64,000 bases of DNA from Casimicrobium huifangae. GTDB lineage: Bacteria; Pseudomonadota; Gammaproteobacteria; Burkholderiales; Casimicrobiaceae. Below the pieces are notes generated by a model that was not told where the DNA came from, ran no database searches, and was given only the letters and a program-made list of their open reading frames with translations. Shown here piece by piece: positions 1 through 9,092 of the stretch. A program made the position numbers and the translations under genes. Within the stretch, counting starts at the first letter, position 1. Every line of letters begins with the position of its first letter. The stretch covers positions 1,906,436 to 1,970,435 of the forward strand of contig NZ_CP041352.1 of assembly GCF_009746125.1 (NCBI RefSeq), in the 5' to 3' direction.

Positions 1-471
1 TACGGGCCGATGGCTGGCATCGAGGACGAGCAGTTCCGCAAGATCCTCGACAACAACATCATTTCCAATCACTGGCTGATCGGCATGGTGGCGCCGCAGA
101 TGGTCGAGCGCAGGGACGGCGCCGTCATCATCGTGTCGTCAATCGGCGGCCTGCGCGGCTCGCCAGTGATCGGCGCCTACAACGTGTCGAAGGCGGCGGA
201 CTTTCAGCTTGCCCGCAACTATGCCGTGGAGCTTGGGCCACACAACGTGCGGGTCAACTGCATCGCGCCAGGGTTGATCAAAACCGACTTTGCGCGGGCA
301 CTGTGGGAGGATGCCGAGCTGCTCAAGCGACGGACGGCAACCACGCCACTGCGCCGCATCGGCGAACCCGACGAGATTGCGGGGACGGCGGTGTACCTCG
401 CCTCGCAGGCGGGCTCGTTCGTGACCGGGCAAGCGATTGTCGTTGATGGTGGCGTGACGATTGGTTCGTAA
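1..471 (+). CDS. SDR-family NAD(P)-dependent oxidoreductase, 5' end cut by the window
   Basis: The frame is open from base 1, so the N-terminal Rossmann half with the GxxxGxG cofactor motif lies outside the window; the ATG at 10 is an internal Met. The visible part has the classical short-chain dehydrogenase/reductase core: a strand ending in the catalytic Ser (VIIVSSIGG), then YNVSK with catalytic Tyr and Lys, then the NVRVNCIAPGLIKTD segment after the active site and the terminal GQAIVVDGG motif. Such enzymes oxidise or reduce an alcohol/ketone with NAD(P)(H); the substrate cannot be read from sequence. An SMP-30-type lactonase follows after 44 bases in the same direction, which suggests a sugar or lactone oxidation pair (inference). 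Confidence 0.9.
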   Translation, partial: YGPMAGIEDEQFRKILDNNIISNHWLIGMVAPQMVERRDGAVIIVSSIGGLRGSPVIGAYNVSKAADFQLARNYAVELGPHNVRVNCIAPGLIKTDFARALWEDAELLKRRTATTPLRRIGEPDEIAGTAVYLASQAGSFVTGQAIVVDGGVTIGS

Positions 472-515
472 CTGCGGCGCGTGCGCCAATTGACACGGAC
501 ACGGAGGAGACACCC

Positions 516-1394
516 ATGACTACTCACGTCACGCCGATCATCACGGGGCTCGCCTTTGCCGAAGCACCACGCTGGCGTGCTGACCCGACGGCGCCAGGTG
601 GCGGTGAGCTCTGGTTCTCGGATTTCTTTACCCGTTGCGTGATGCGCATCGATAGCGAGGGCCGCGCCCACAAAGTGGTAGAGGTGCCCAACCAGCCGTC
701 CGGATTGGGCTGGCTGCCGGATGGTCGCCTGCTGGTGGTGTCGATGCTGGATCGCAAGCTGATGCGGCTGGACGCGACCGGATTGGCAGTGGCGGCGGAT
801 CTGTCCGGCCTCGCCGCGTTTCCGTGCAACGACATGGTGGTGGATGCCAGCGGTCGTGCCTATATCGGCAATTTCGGCTTCGACATCTTTGTGCGTCCAG
901 TGGAGCCCAGACCAACCGTGCTGGCAATGGTTGCGCCCGACGGCAAGGTGTCCGTCGCTGCGGACGATGTGCTGTTCCCCAATGGCGCCGTGATCACGCC
1001 GGATGGGTGCACCATGATTCTGGCCGAGACCTTTGGTCGCCGTTTGACGGCGTTCGACATCGCGAGTGACGGTACGCTGGCCAACCGTCGGTTGTGGGCT
1101 GACCTCGACAACATCGCACCCGATGGCATCTGCCTCGATGCCGAAGGCGCGATGTGGGTGGCCTCGCCGCGCAGCAACGAGTTCGTGCGCGTGCTGCAGG
1201 GCGGGCGCATCGCGCAACGAATTGCCAGTTCGCAGCAGGGCATTGCCTGTGCATTGGGCGGTGCCGACGGCTGCACGCTATTCATGGTGTCCGGTCGCGT
1301 GCGGCCGCATGCCGAGAGTCTCGCTGAGCGCACGGGCCGGATTGACGCCGTGCGTGTGGACGTTCCTGCGGCGGGGCCGCCACGTTGCCTGTGA
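516..1394 (+). CDS. SMP-30/gluconolactonase/LRE-family beta-propeller protein
   Basis: A 292-residue protein of usual family length. Features typical of SMP-30/gluconolactonase proteins are an early LAFAEAPRW segment carrying the metal-ligand Glu, GELWFSDF, the PSGLGWLPDGRLLVVSM blade, the NDMVVDASGRAYIGNFGF blade with metal-binding Asn/Asp, and FPNGAVITPDG. These proteins are six-bladed propellers that hydrolyse lactones with a bound divalent metal. There is no signal peptide, so it should be cytoplasmic. The ATG at 516 follows a strong Shine-Dalgarno (GGAGGAGA) at good spacing. It is probably co-transcribed with the upstream SDR gene: dehydrogenase then lactonase is a common order in sugar-acid pathways (inference). 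Confidence 0.85.
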   Translation: MTTHVTPIITGLAFAEAPRWRADPTAPGGGELWFSDFFTRCVMRIDSEGRAHKVVEVPNQPSGLGWLPDGRLLVVSMLDRKLMRLDATGLAVAADLSGLAAFPCNDMVVDASGRAYIGNFGFDIFVRPVEPRPTVLAMVAPDGKVSVAADDVLFPNGAVITPDGCTMILAETFGRRLTAFDIASDGTLANRRLWADLDNIAPDGICLDAEGAMWVASPRSNEFVRVLQGGRIAQRIASSQQGIACALGGADGCTLFMVSGRVRPHAESLAERTGRIDAVRVDVPAAGPPRCL

Positions 1395-1425
1395 CGGGTT
1401 TCCGATCAACATCTTTTTGACAGAA

Positions 1426-1515
1426 GCCATGTCCTAAAAGGGCGTCGGGTGCAATTCGGCAGTTAGTCGACTTTTCGATTAAATTGCCAGTGAGCCCATA
1501 TCAGATGGGCGTTTC
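1426..1515 (+). repeat. Paired-hairpin intergenic element, copy A
   Basis: Two short palindromes form the element. The left one (1426-1443) has GCC and GGGC ends. The right one (1494-1510, GCCCAT-N5-ATGGGC) is followed by GTTTC. The segment between them is AT-rich and carries GTCGACTTTT at 1466-1475. The distance from GTCGA to the right palindrome is 28 bases, as in copies B and C (10651-10743 and 48161-48254); copy D (59676-59767) has 27. It lies between the lactonase gene and prpE, 156 bases before the prpE start. Confidence 0.75.
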
Positions 1516-1543
1516 ATGAAAAAGTTGATCGAACTCTTCACAC

Positions 1544-1561
1544 AGGTCTTATATAAGACCT
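1544..1561. promoter_or_regulatory. Perfect 18-bp palindrome upstream of prpE
   Basis: AGGTCTTATATAAGACCT is its own reverse complement over all 18 bases. It sits 109 bases before the prpE ATG, in an otherwise gene-free stretch. Size and symmetry fit the binding site of a dimeric regulator (GntR or similar). Which regulator binds, and whether it acts on prpE, is inference. Confidence 0.5.
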
Positions 1562-1670
1562 AAGCTTCGTGTAAGGCACCCGGTGGCACAATGCAATCAA
1601 TGTCGCCGGCCGCCGCCCGTACCAACGTGGCGCTGCGGGTGATCTGCCTGATCAAACGTGGAGGAATTGC

Positions 1671-3551
1671 ATGGGTGCCTATCTCGACCACTACAACCGC
1701 TCGATCAAGGAACGCGATGCGTTCTGGGCTGACGAGGCCAGGCTGATCGACTGGAAGACGCCACCCACCGAGATCTGCGATTTCTCGAAGCCCCCGTTCG
1801 CCAAATGGTTCGGCGGCGGTACCACCAACATCTGCCACAACGCGGTTGACCGCCACGTCGAACGCCGTGGCGAGCAGACGGCACTTCACTTCATCTCGAC
1901 CGAGACTGACGTCGAGACCAAGTATTCGTTCAAGCAGCTCTACGCCGAAGTCAACCGTGTCGCGGCCATGCTGCAAAGCCTTGGCGTCGGCAAGGGTGAC
2001 CGTGTACTGATCTACATGCCAATGATCCCGGAGGCGGTGTTCGCGATGCTCGCTACGGTGCGCATCGGAGCCATTCACTCGGTGGTGTTCGGCGGTTTCG
2101 CGTCAGCCTCGCTGGCCACGCGCATTGACGACGCCAAACCGACGGTGATCGTCTCTGCCGACGCCGGCATGCGGATGGGCAAAGTGGTGCCGTACAAGCC
2201 GCTGCTCGACGCGGCCATCGATCTCGCGGAGCACAAGCCGGCCAAGGTGCTGCTGTTCGACCGTGGCCTCGAGCCGATGCAGACCACGCCGGGACGCGAC
2301 ATCGACTGGGCGGGCTTCCGCGCGTCGCACATGATGAAGACGGTGCCGGTGGAATGGGTGGAAAGCTCGCACCCGAGCTACATCCTCTACACCAGCGGCA
2401 CCACCGGCAAGCCGAAGGGCGTGCAGCGCGATACCGGCGGTTACGCGGTGGCGCTGACGTCAAGCATGAAGAAAATCTTCGGCCTCGACCCGGGCGAGAC
2501 AATGTTCTGCACCAGCGATATTGGCTGGGTGGTTGGCCACAGCTACATCGTGTACGGCCCGCTGCTCAACGGCAATACAACGATCATGTACGAGGGCGTG
2601 CCGCTGCGGCCCGATCCCGCCATCTGGTGGAAGATCTGCGCCGAGAACAAGGTCAAGACCATGTTCTCATCACCCACCGCGGTGCGCGTGCTGAAAAAGC
2701 AGGATCCGAAATTCATGCAGCAGCACAAGCTGCCGGCGTTGAAATACCTGTTCCTGGCCGGCGAGCCACTCGACGAGCCGACTGCCCGCTGGGTGAGCGA
2801 CGCACTGGGTGGCGTTGCGATCGTCGACAACTACTGGCAGACCGAATCCGGCTGGCCGATCCTCTCGGCGCAGGTGGGCATTGAGGACACACCGCGCAAG
2901 TTTGGCTCGCCGTCGTTCCCGGTGTACGGCTTCAACGTCAAGTTGAAGAGCGAGACGGGCGGTGCCGTTGGTGCTGACGAGAAGGCAGTGCTGGTGATTG
3001 AGGCGCCGCTGCCGCCGGGGGCGCTGATGACGGTGTGGGGCGATGACGAACGCTTCGTCAAGACCTACTTCGGTACCTTCAGCGACGAGCAGGTCTACAG
3101 CACCTTTGACTGGGCGACACGCGACAAGGATGGTTACTACTTCATCCTCGGTCGTACCGACGACGTGATCAATGTCGCCGGGCACCGTCTGGGCACCCGC
3201 GAGATCGAAGAGGCTGTGCAGGCCAACCCGCTGGTGGCCGAATGCGCCGTGGTGGGCGTCGCCGACCAGCTCAAGGGGCAGATCCCGGTTGCCTTCGTCG
3301 TGCTCAAGGACCCGTCGCAGTCGTCCGACGCCACCAAAACGGCGATCGCTCAGACGGTGGACAAAGAGATCGGTGCCATCGCGCGTCCGGGGGCAGTACA
3401 TCTGGTCACGCTGTTGCCGAAGACGCGCTCCGGCAAGCTGTTGCGGCGTTCTATCCAGGCGCTGGCGGAAGGTCGCGATCCGGGCGACCTGACGACCATC
3501 GAAGACCCGGCAGCGTTGGCGCAGATCAAGGCGGCACTCGGCGTCAAGTAG
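1671..3551 (+). CDS. prpE: Propionyl-CoA synthetase (propionate--CoA ligase)
   Basis: A 626-residue acyl-CoA synthetase of the ANL superfamily, close to the usual PrpE length. It activates propionate to propionyl-CoA through a propionyl-AMP intermediate in the cytoplasm. The N-terminal acetyl-CoA-synthetase-type extension is followed by the A3 core YILYTSGTTGKPKG (residues 237-250), then VQRDTGGYAVALTSSM, which is typical of PrpE. The A8 hinge region (YYFILGRTDDVINVAGHRL) and the C-terminal RSGK motif with the adenylation Lys (about residue 589, the usual target of reversible acetylation) are present. The ATG follows GGAGG at good spacing. No other methylcitrate-cycle gene is in the window, so it is stand-alone here. 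Upstream lie an intergenic repeat and an 18-bp palindrome that may control it. Confidence 0.92.
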   Translation: MGAYLDHYNRSIKERDAFWADEARLIDWKTPPTEICDFSKPPFAKWFGGGTTNICHNAVDRHVERRGEQTALHFISTETDVETKYSFKQLYAEVNRVAAMLQSLGVGKGDRVLIYMPMIPEAVFAMLATVRIGAIHSVVFGGFASASLATRIDDAKPTVIVSADAGMRMGKVVPYKPLLDAAIDLAEHKPAKVLLFDRGLEPMQTTPGRDIDWAGFRASHMMKTVPVEWVESSHPSYILYTSGTTGKPKGVQRDTGGYAVALTSSMKKIFGLDPGETMFCTSDIGWVVGHSYIVYGPLLNGNTTIMYEGVPLRPDPAIWWKICAENKVKTMFSSPTAVRVLKKQDPKFMQQHKLPALKYLFLAGEPLDEPTARWVSDALGGVAIVDNYWQTESGWPILSAQVGIEDTPRKFGSPSFPVYGFNVKLKSETGGAVGADEKAVLVIEAPLPPGALMTVWGDDERFVKTYFGTFSDEQVYSTFDWATRDKDGYYFILGRTDDVINVAGHRLGTREIEEAVQANPLVAECAVVGVADQLKGQIPVAFVVLKDPSQSSDATKTAIAQTVDKEIGAIARPGAVHLVTLLPKTRSGKLLRRSIQALAEGRDPGDLTTIEDPAALAQIKAALGVK

Positions 3552-3617
3552 GCGCATCGGGGCACGTTAGGCGGGGCGAAGAGGGCGCCAGCGGCGCGCT
3601 TTTCGTAAACTTTCGCC

Positions 3618-4463
3618 ATGTCGAACGCTAATCCCGATCTTCTGAAATGGCTCAACGAGTGCCTCGCACGTGGGCACTCGGCAGAGAGTCTGACCAAGTC
3701 CGCACTGTCGAGCGGCTGGCATCCGGATCTTGTCCGCACTGCCATTGCAGAGGCACTCGGTCACCAGCTCGTCGCGCATCGCGCTGGTGCCCCCTCGGTC
3801 AATTCCGTCAGGATTCCCGGGCCTGATCTCACGCAATCGCCAACCTATGTCGATGCCGGCGATCGTCAGGTCGAGGTGTGGACGGTGATGAAGCACCCGC
3901 GCGTGGTCGTGTTTGGCAGTGTGTTGTCAGACGAAGAGTGCGACGGGCTTATCGAACTGGCGCAACCCAAGCTCGCGCGCTCGCTGACCGTTGACAATCA
4001 GACGGGGGGCGACGAGGTGAATAGCGCCCGAACCAGCGATGGCATGTTCTTCAATCGCGGCGAAAACCTGCTTTGCGAACGTATCGAACGCCGTCTGGCA
4101 GCGATGGTGCGCTGGCCCTACGAAAACGGCGAAGGCCTGCAGGTGCTGCGCTATCGGCATGGTGCGCAGTATGTGCCGCACTACGACTACTTCGACCCGG
4201 CGCAGCCGGGGACACCGCGCATCCTGCAACGCGGTGGGCAGCGCGTAGGCACCATCGTGATGTATCTGCGCACACCGGAGCGTGGCGGCGCTACCATCTT
4301 CCCCGATGTCGGCCTCGAAGTGGCGCCAATCAAGGGCTCCGCGGTGTTCTTCAGCTATGACCGCCCGCACCCCGACACCAAAACCCTGCACGGCGGCGCT
4401 CCGGTCACGCTGGGCGAGAAGTACGTCGCAACCAAGTGGATGCGCGAAGGTGAGTTCGTCTAG
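3618..4463 (+). CDS. Prolyl 4-hydroxylase-type 2OG-Fe(II) dioxygenase
   Basis: A 281-residue protein. The C-terminal half is a double-stranded beta-helix dioxygenase with the iron ligands H188 and D190 (HYDYFDP) and distal H258 (TLHGG), plus K268 as likely 2-oxoglutarate anchor. This matches bacterial homologues of the procollagen prolyl 4-hydroxylase alpha subunit. The first 60 residues form a small helical domain common in proteobacterial members. There is no signal peptide. It probably hydroxylates a protein residue, but the substrate is unknown. A weak hairpin with a short T run (3585-3603) lies between prpE and this gene and may end prpE transcription. No clear Shine-Dalgarno is seen, and the ATG at 3618 is the best start available. 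Confidence 0.82.
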   Translation: MSNANPDLLKWLNECLARGHSAESLTKSALSSGWHPDLVRTAIAEALGHQLVAHRAGAPSVNSVRIPGPDLTQSPTYVDAGDRQVEVWTVMKHPRVVVFGSVLSDEECDGLIELAQPKLARSLTVDNQTGGDEVNSARTSDGMFFNRGENLLCERIERRLAAMVRWPYENGEGLQVLRYRHGAQYVPHYDYFDPAQPGTPRILQRGGQRVGTIVMYLRTPERGGATIFPDVGLEVAPIKGSAVFFSYDRPHPDTKTLHGGAPVTLGEKYVATKWMREGEFV

Positions 4464-4509
4464 GCCTCTGTCAGTGGGCAGGGGCAGATGCCGGCTTGCT
4501 GCATCAGTC

Positions 4510-5202
4510 TCAAATCGACACCAACTGCCGCGCCCCATCCGCCTCCATATCCGCCCCACGACCGCGCTTGATGACCTCGCCGCGTTCCATCACCACGTAC
4601 TGGTCCGCCAGTTCGGCGGCGAAATCGTAATACTGCTCGACCAGCACGATGGCCATGGTCTTGCGGTCGGCGAGCAGGCGCAGCACGCGGCCGATGTCCT
4701 TGATCACGCTGGGCTGGATGCCTTCGGTCGGCTCGTCGAGGATCAGCAGCTTCGGGTTGGCGGCCAGTGCTCTGGCGATCGCCAGCTGTTGTTGCTGGCC
4801 GCCCGACAGGTCGCCGCCGCGGCGGTTTAGCATCTGCTTCAGCACCGGGAACAGCTCGTACAGTTCGGCCGGGATCGGCGCGCTGCCTGACTTGTAGGCG
4901 AGGCCCATCTTCAGATTGTCCTCTACCGTCAAGCGACCGAAGATTTCGCGGCCTTGTGGCACGAAGCCGATGCCCTTGCGCACGCGCTCGTACGAGGTCT
5001 CCTTCTGGATCGGCTGGCCGTCCAGCGTGATGCTGCCCGCCTTGATCGGGACCACGCCCATGATGCTCTTGAGCAGCGTCGTCTTGCCTACGCCGTTGCG
5101 CCCTAGCACGACCGTGATCTCACCGACCCTGGCGTCGAGCGAGACGTTGCGCAGGATGTGCGAGCCGCCGTAATACTGGTTGACGTCTTTCAGTTCGAGC
5201 AT
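4510..5202 (-). CDS. urtE: Urea ABC transporter ATP-binding subunit UrtE
   Basis: A 230-residue ABC ATPase of the LivF/UrtE branch. The Walker A GRNGVGKTTLL, signature LSGGQQQQLAIARAL, Walker B LLILDEPTEGIQPSV and the switch-region VEQYYDFA (Gln in place of the usual His) are all present. TEGIQPSVI is typical of UrtE. With UrtD it powers import of urea through the UrtBC channel. It is the last gene of the minus-strand urtABCDE run. A 102-base gap holding a REP palindrome pair separates it from urtD, which may affect mRNA stability or its relative expression. It faces the convergent hydroxylase gene 46 bases away. Confidence 0.93.
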   Translation of the reverse strand: MLELKDVNQYYGGSHILRNVSLDARVGEITVVLGRNGVGKTTLLKSIMGVVPIKAGSITLDGQPIQKETSYERVRKGIGFVPQGREIFGRLTVEDNLKMGLAYKSGSAPIPAELYELFPVLKQMLNRRGGDLSGGQQQQLAIARALAANPKLLILDEPTEGIQPSVIKDIGRVLRLLADRKTMAIVLVEQYYDFAAELADQYVVMERGEVIKRGRGADMEADGARQLVSI

Positions 5203-5214
5203 TGCGAGTACCCC

Positions 5215-5283
5215 TGTAGGAGCGGCTTTGCCGCGACTGGAGTATGGCGAACCGACGCTGGTCGCGGCAGAGCCGCTCCTACA
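5215..5283. repeat. Inverted REP pair (BIME-like) between urtD and urtE
   Basis: TGTAGGAGCGGCTTTGCCGC starts at 5215 and its near-complement ends at 5283 (GCAGAGCCGCTCCTACA), so two REP units face each other about 23 bases apart. Each unit also has its own internal GCGGC/GCCGC stem. The core resembles the widespread pseudomonad REP (GTAGGAGCGGC). No RAYT transposase is in the window. Confidence 0.85.
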
Positions 5284-5304
5284 TTCGTCGGAAATGGATT
5301 GCTG

Positions 5305-6200
<896 letters not shown>

Positions 6201-6204
<4 letters not shown>

Positions 6205-7337
6205 TTCGCGCCTCCCTTCGCGGTCTTCGCGGCTAGCTTGCGGATCAGGCCCACGATGCCTTGCGGCAAGAACAGCGTGACGCCGATGAACATCGCCCCG
6301 AGAAAATACAACCAGTACTCCGGGAACGCGACCGTGAAAAAGCTCTTGGCACCGTTGACGAAGAACGCGCCGACGATCGGGCCGATCAGCGTCGCGCGGC
6401 CACCGACCGCGGTCCAGATCGCGATCTCGATGCTCGCGGCCGGCGACATTTCGCCGGGGTTGATGATGCCGACCTGCGGCACGTACAGCGCGCCCGCAAT
6501 GCCGCACATCACGGCCGAGAAGGTCCAGATCGACAACTTGTACCAGAGCGTGTTGTAGCCGGTGAACAGCACGCGCGACTCGGCGTCGCGGATCGCCTGC
6601 AGCACGCGGCCGTACTTGCTGGCGATGATCCACTTCGACAGCAGGTAAAAGCCGACCAGGGTCAGTCCCGTTAGCACGCACAGGAACACGCGCATGCTGG
6701 GCGTCGCGACCGGCACGCCGAGGATACGCTTGAAATCGGTGAAGCCGTTGTTGCCACCAAAGCCCGTCTCGTTGCGGAAGAACAGCAGCATCGCGGCGAA
6801 CGTGAGGGCCTGCGTGATGATCGAGAAATACACGCCCTTGATGCGCGAACGGAACGCGAAGAAGCCGAACACAAACGCGAGCAGGCCGGGCACCAGGATC
6901 ACCAGCAGCATCTGCACCACGAAGTACTCGCTGCCGGTCCAGTGCCACGGCAGGGTCTTCCAGTCGAGGAACACCATGAAGTCGGGCAAGTCGCTCTTGT
7001 ACACGCCGTCGCGGCCGATCTGGCGCATCAGGTACTGCCCCATGGCATAGCCGCCGAGCGCGAAGAACAGGCCGTGGCCGAGCGACAGGATACCGGTGTA
7101 ACCCCAGATCAGGTCCATCGCCAGCGCGCAGATCGCGTAGCACATGATCTTGCCGAGCAGCGACACCGAATAGTCGGACAGGTGAAACACGTTGCCGGCC
7201 GGCACCACCAGATTGAGCAGTGGCACCAGCACCACGATGGCGGCGATCACCGCGATCAGCGCGATGCGGCCGCGGGTGCCGAGCAGGCTCGCGGGGGCGG
7301 GCGTGGCGGCGTGGTCAGGAGGCGTTGCAGTGGTCAT
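6201..7337 (-). CDS. urtC: Urea ABC transporter permease UrtC
   Basis: A 378-residue inner-membrane permease of the LivM family. After a short soluble N-terminus there are about eight to ten hydrophobic segments, including the conserved DLIWGYTGILSLGHGLFF motif of this family and GRATLIGPIVGAFF, the permease loop that contacts the ATPase. It forms the channel with UrtB. It starts 3 bases after the urtB stop and overlaps urtD by 4 bases, so the genes are translationally coupled. Confidence 0.93.
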
Positions 7338-7340
7338 CGC

Positions 7341-8957
7341 TCAGGCCTCCGCACTGCGGCCCTTGAGGGCGAAGATGCCCTGCGGACGGCGCTGGATGAA
7401 GACGACGATGAACACGAGCACGATGATCTTGGCGAGCACGGCACCGGTCCAGCCTTCGAGGAACTTGTTGAGCACGCCGAGGCCCAGCCCCGCGTACACG
7501 GTGCCCGCGAGCTGGCCGACGCCGCCCAGCACCACCACCATAAACGAGTCGACGATGTAGCCCTGGCCGAGGTCGGGGCCGACGTTGCCCACCTGCGACA
7601 GCGCGCAGCCCGCGAGCCCCGCGATGCCGGCGCCGAGCGCGAAGGCATAGGTGTCGATGCGCGCGGTGTTGACGCCCATGCAGGCCGCCATGCTGCGGTT
7701 CTGGGTGACGCCGCGCACGAACAGCCCGAGCCGCGTCTTGCTGATCAGCAGCCACACGCCGGCGAGCACGAAGAAGGCAAAGAACAGGATCGCGATGCGG
7801 TTGTACGGCAGCGTCAGGTTCGACATCACCTCGATGCCGCCCGACAGCCACGACGGGTTTTCGACGGGCACGTTCTGCGCGCCGAAGATCGTGCGCACCA
7901 GCTGGATCAGCACCAGCGAGATGCCCCAGGTCGCGAGCAAGGTCTCGAGCGGGCGGCCATACAGCCAGCGGATGACGGTGCGTTCGAGCACCGCGCCGAC
8001 CAGCGCCGCCGCCATGAACGACGCCGGGATCGCCGCGATGATGTAGTAGTCGAACGCGCCCGGCAGGTGCTGCCGGAACAGGTTCTGCGTCAGGTAGGTG
8101 GCATAGGCGCCGATCATCAGCAGCTCGCCGTGCGCCATGTTGATGACGCCCATCAGGCCATAGGTGATCGCGAGGCCCAGCGCGACGAGGAACAGGATCG
8201 AGCCGAGGCTCAACCCGGTGAACACGACGCCCAGCCGCTCGCCCCATGCGAGGCGGCTCTCGACGTTCTTGATGGCCGTGGTCAGCGCCGCGCGCACCTC
8301 GGGGTCGGTCTCGCCCCCGGCATTGAGGCGCTCCTGCAGCAGCGAACGCACGCTCGGCTGCGAGCTGCTGGCGAGCGCGTTGACGGCGTCGATGCGTTTC
8401 TGTTTGTCGCCCGACGCGATCAGCATCGCGGCGCGCAGTTGTTCGAGCTTGGCCTTCAGCGGAGGCTCTGTCTCTTTGGCGAGCGCGCGGTCGACCAACG
8501 GCAGCTTGCTCTCGTCGGCCGAATCCTTGAGCTCGGCGATGGCGTTGTTGCGCACGCGTACGCTGTCCGAGAACAGCCCGAGCGCGGCCTTGGCGGCCTC
8601 GAGTTCGCGGCGCATGCGGTTGTTGTTGACGACGTCCTCGACGCCTTCGGGCAGCGCGGTTTCGGCGCCGGTCGCGGCGTCGGTCGCCTTGCCGTCGGCG
8701 ACGATCAGCACCTTGTCGCCGGCGATCTTGGTGGAGTCATCGAGCAGCGCATCGATCAGTTTCGACAGTGCGTCATCGGGGGCCGCGACGGCGGCGGACA
8801 GCGCATTGATGCGGTCATCGTTGTCGCCGGCGGCGATGGCCTTGGCGGCCGCGGGCGTCAGCGCGTGAGTGGCCGGCACGCACAGGCTCGCGAGCCAGGC
8901 GGTGGCGATGGCGGCGGTGCGGCAGCGGGTGAGCAGTCTGCTGGACAGGCGGAGCAA
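7341..8957 (-). CDS. urtB: Urea ABC transporter permease UrtB
   Basis: A 538-residue protein. A signal-like hydrophobic N-terminus and about 220 residues of alpha-helical, charged sequence precede the LivH-type permease domain. That extension is normal for proteobacterial UrtB. The permease part carries GLAITYGLMGVINMAHGE and several membrane spans and ends in RRPQGIFALKGRS. It forms the urea channel with UrtC. It lies 135 bases downstream of urtA, and that gap contains an intrinsic terminator (9011-9052), so it should be made in smaller amounts than the binding protein. Confidence 0.92.
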   Translation of the reverse strand: MLRLSSRLLTRCRTAAIATAWLASLCVPATHALTPAAAKAIAAGDNDDRINALSAAVAAPDDALSKLIDALLDDSTKIAGDKVLIVADGKATDAATGAETALPEGVEDVVNNNRMRRELEAAKAALGLFSDSVRVRNNAIAELKDSADESKLPLVDRALAKETEPPLKAKLEQLRAAMLIASGDKQKRIDAVNALASSSQPSVRSLLQERLNAGGETDPEVRAALTTAIKNVESRLAWGERLGVVFTGLSLGSILFLVALGLAITYGLMGVINMAHGELLMIGAYATYLTQNLFRQHLPGAFDYYIIAAIPASFMAAALVGAVLERTVIRWLYGRPLETLLATWGISLVLIQLVRTIFGAQNVPVENPSWLSGGIEVMSNLTLPYNRIAILFFAFFVLAGVWLLISKTRLGLFVRGVTQNRSMAACMGVNTARIDTYAFALGAGIAGLAGCALSQVGNVGPDLGQGYIVDSFMVVVLGGVGQLAGTVYAGLGLGVLNKFLEGWTGAVLAKIIVLVFIVVFIQRRPQGIFALKGRSAEA

Positions 8958-9010
8958 GGCGGGCTTCCTTCTTCAGCGGGTGGCGAACGGGCAAACGCCC
9001 GGGTTGCGGT

Positions 9011-9052
9011 CAAAAAAATGCCGGGGTCACTGTTGCAGCAGCAACGCCCGGC
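9011..9052 (-). terminator. Intrinsic terminator/attenuator between urtA and urtB
   Basis: On the minus strand a two-part stem (outer GCCGGG/CCCGGC, inner GTTGC-TGCT-GCAAC) is followed by CATTTTTTTG. It lies after the urtA stop and before urtB. Partial termination here would give excess periplasmic UrtA over membrane subunits, as is common in binding-protein operons (inference). Confidence 0.75.
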
Positions 9053-9092
9053 TCACGGAGGATTCGTCTAAGCCTGTGTCAGATTCAGCGGA

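Noticed and set aside
6205-7143. Upstream extension of urtD into urtC
   Set aside because: The frame is open only as a shadow of urtC; the ATGA overlap fixes the urtD start at 6204.
6942-9071. Long open frame (about 700 codons) on the plus strand across urtC and urtB
   Set aside because: It is antisense to two clear permease genes; its translation is Arg/His/Gln-rich without domain logic. High GC content creates such shadows.
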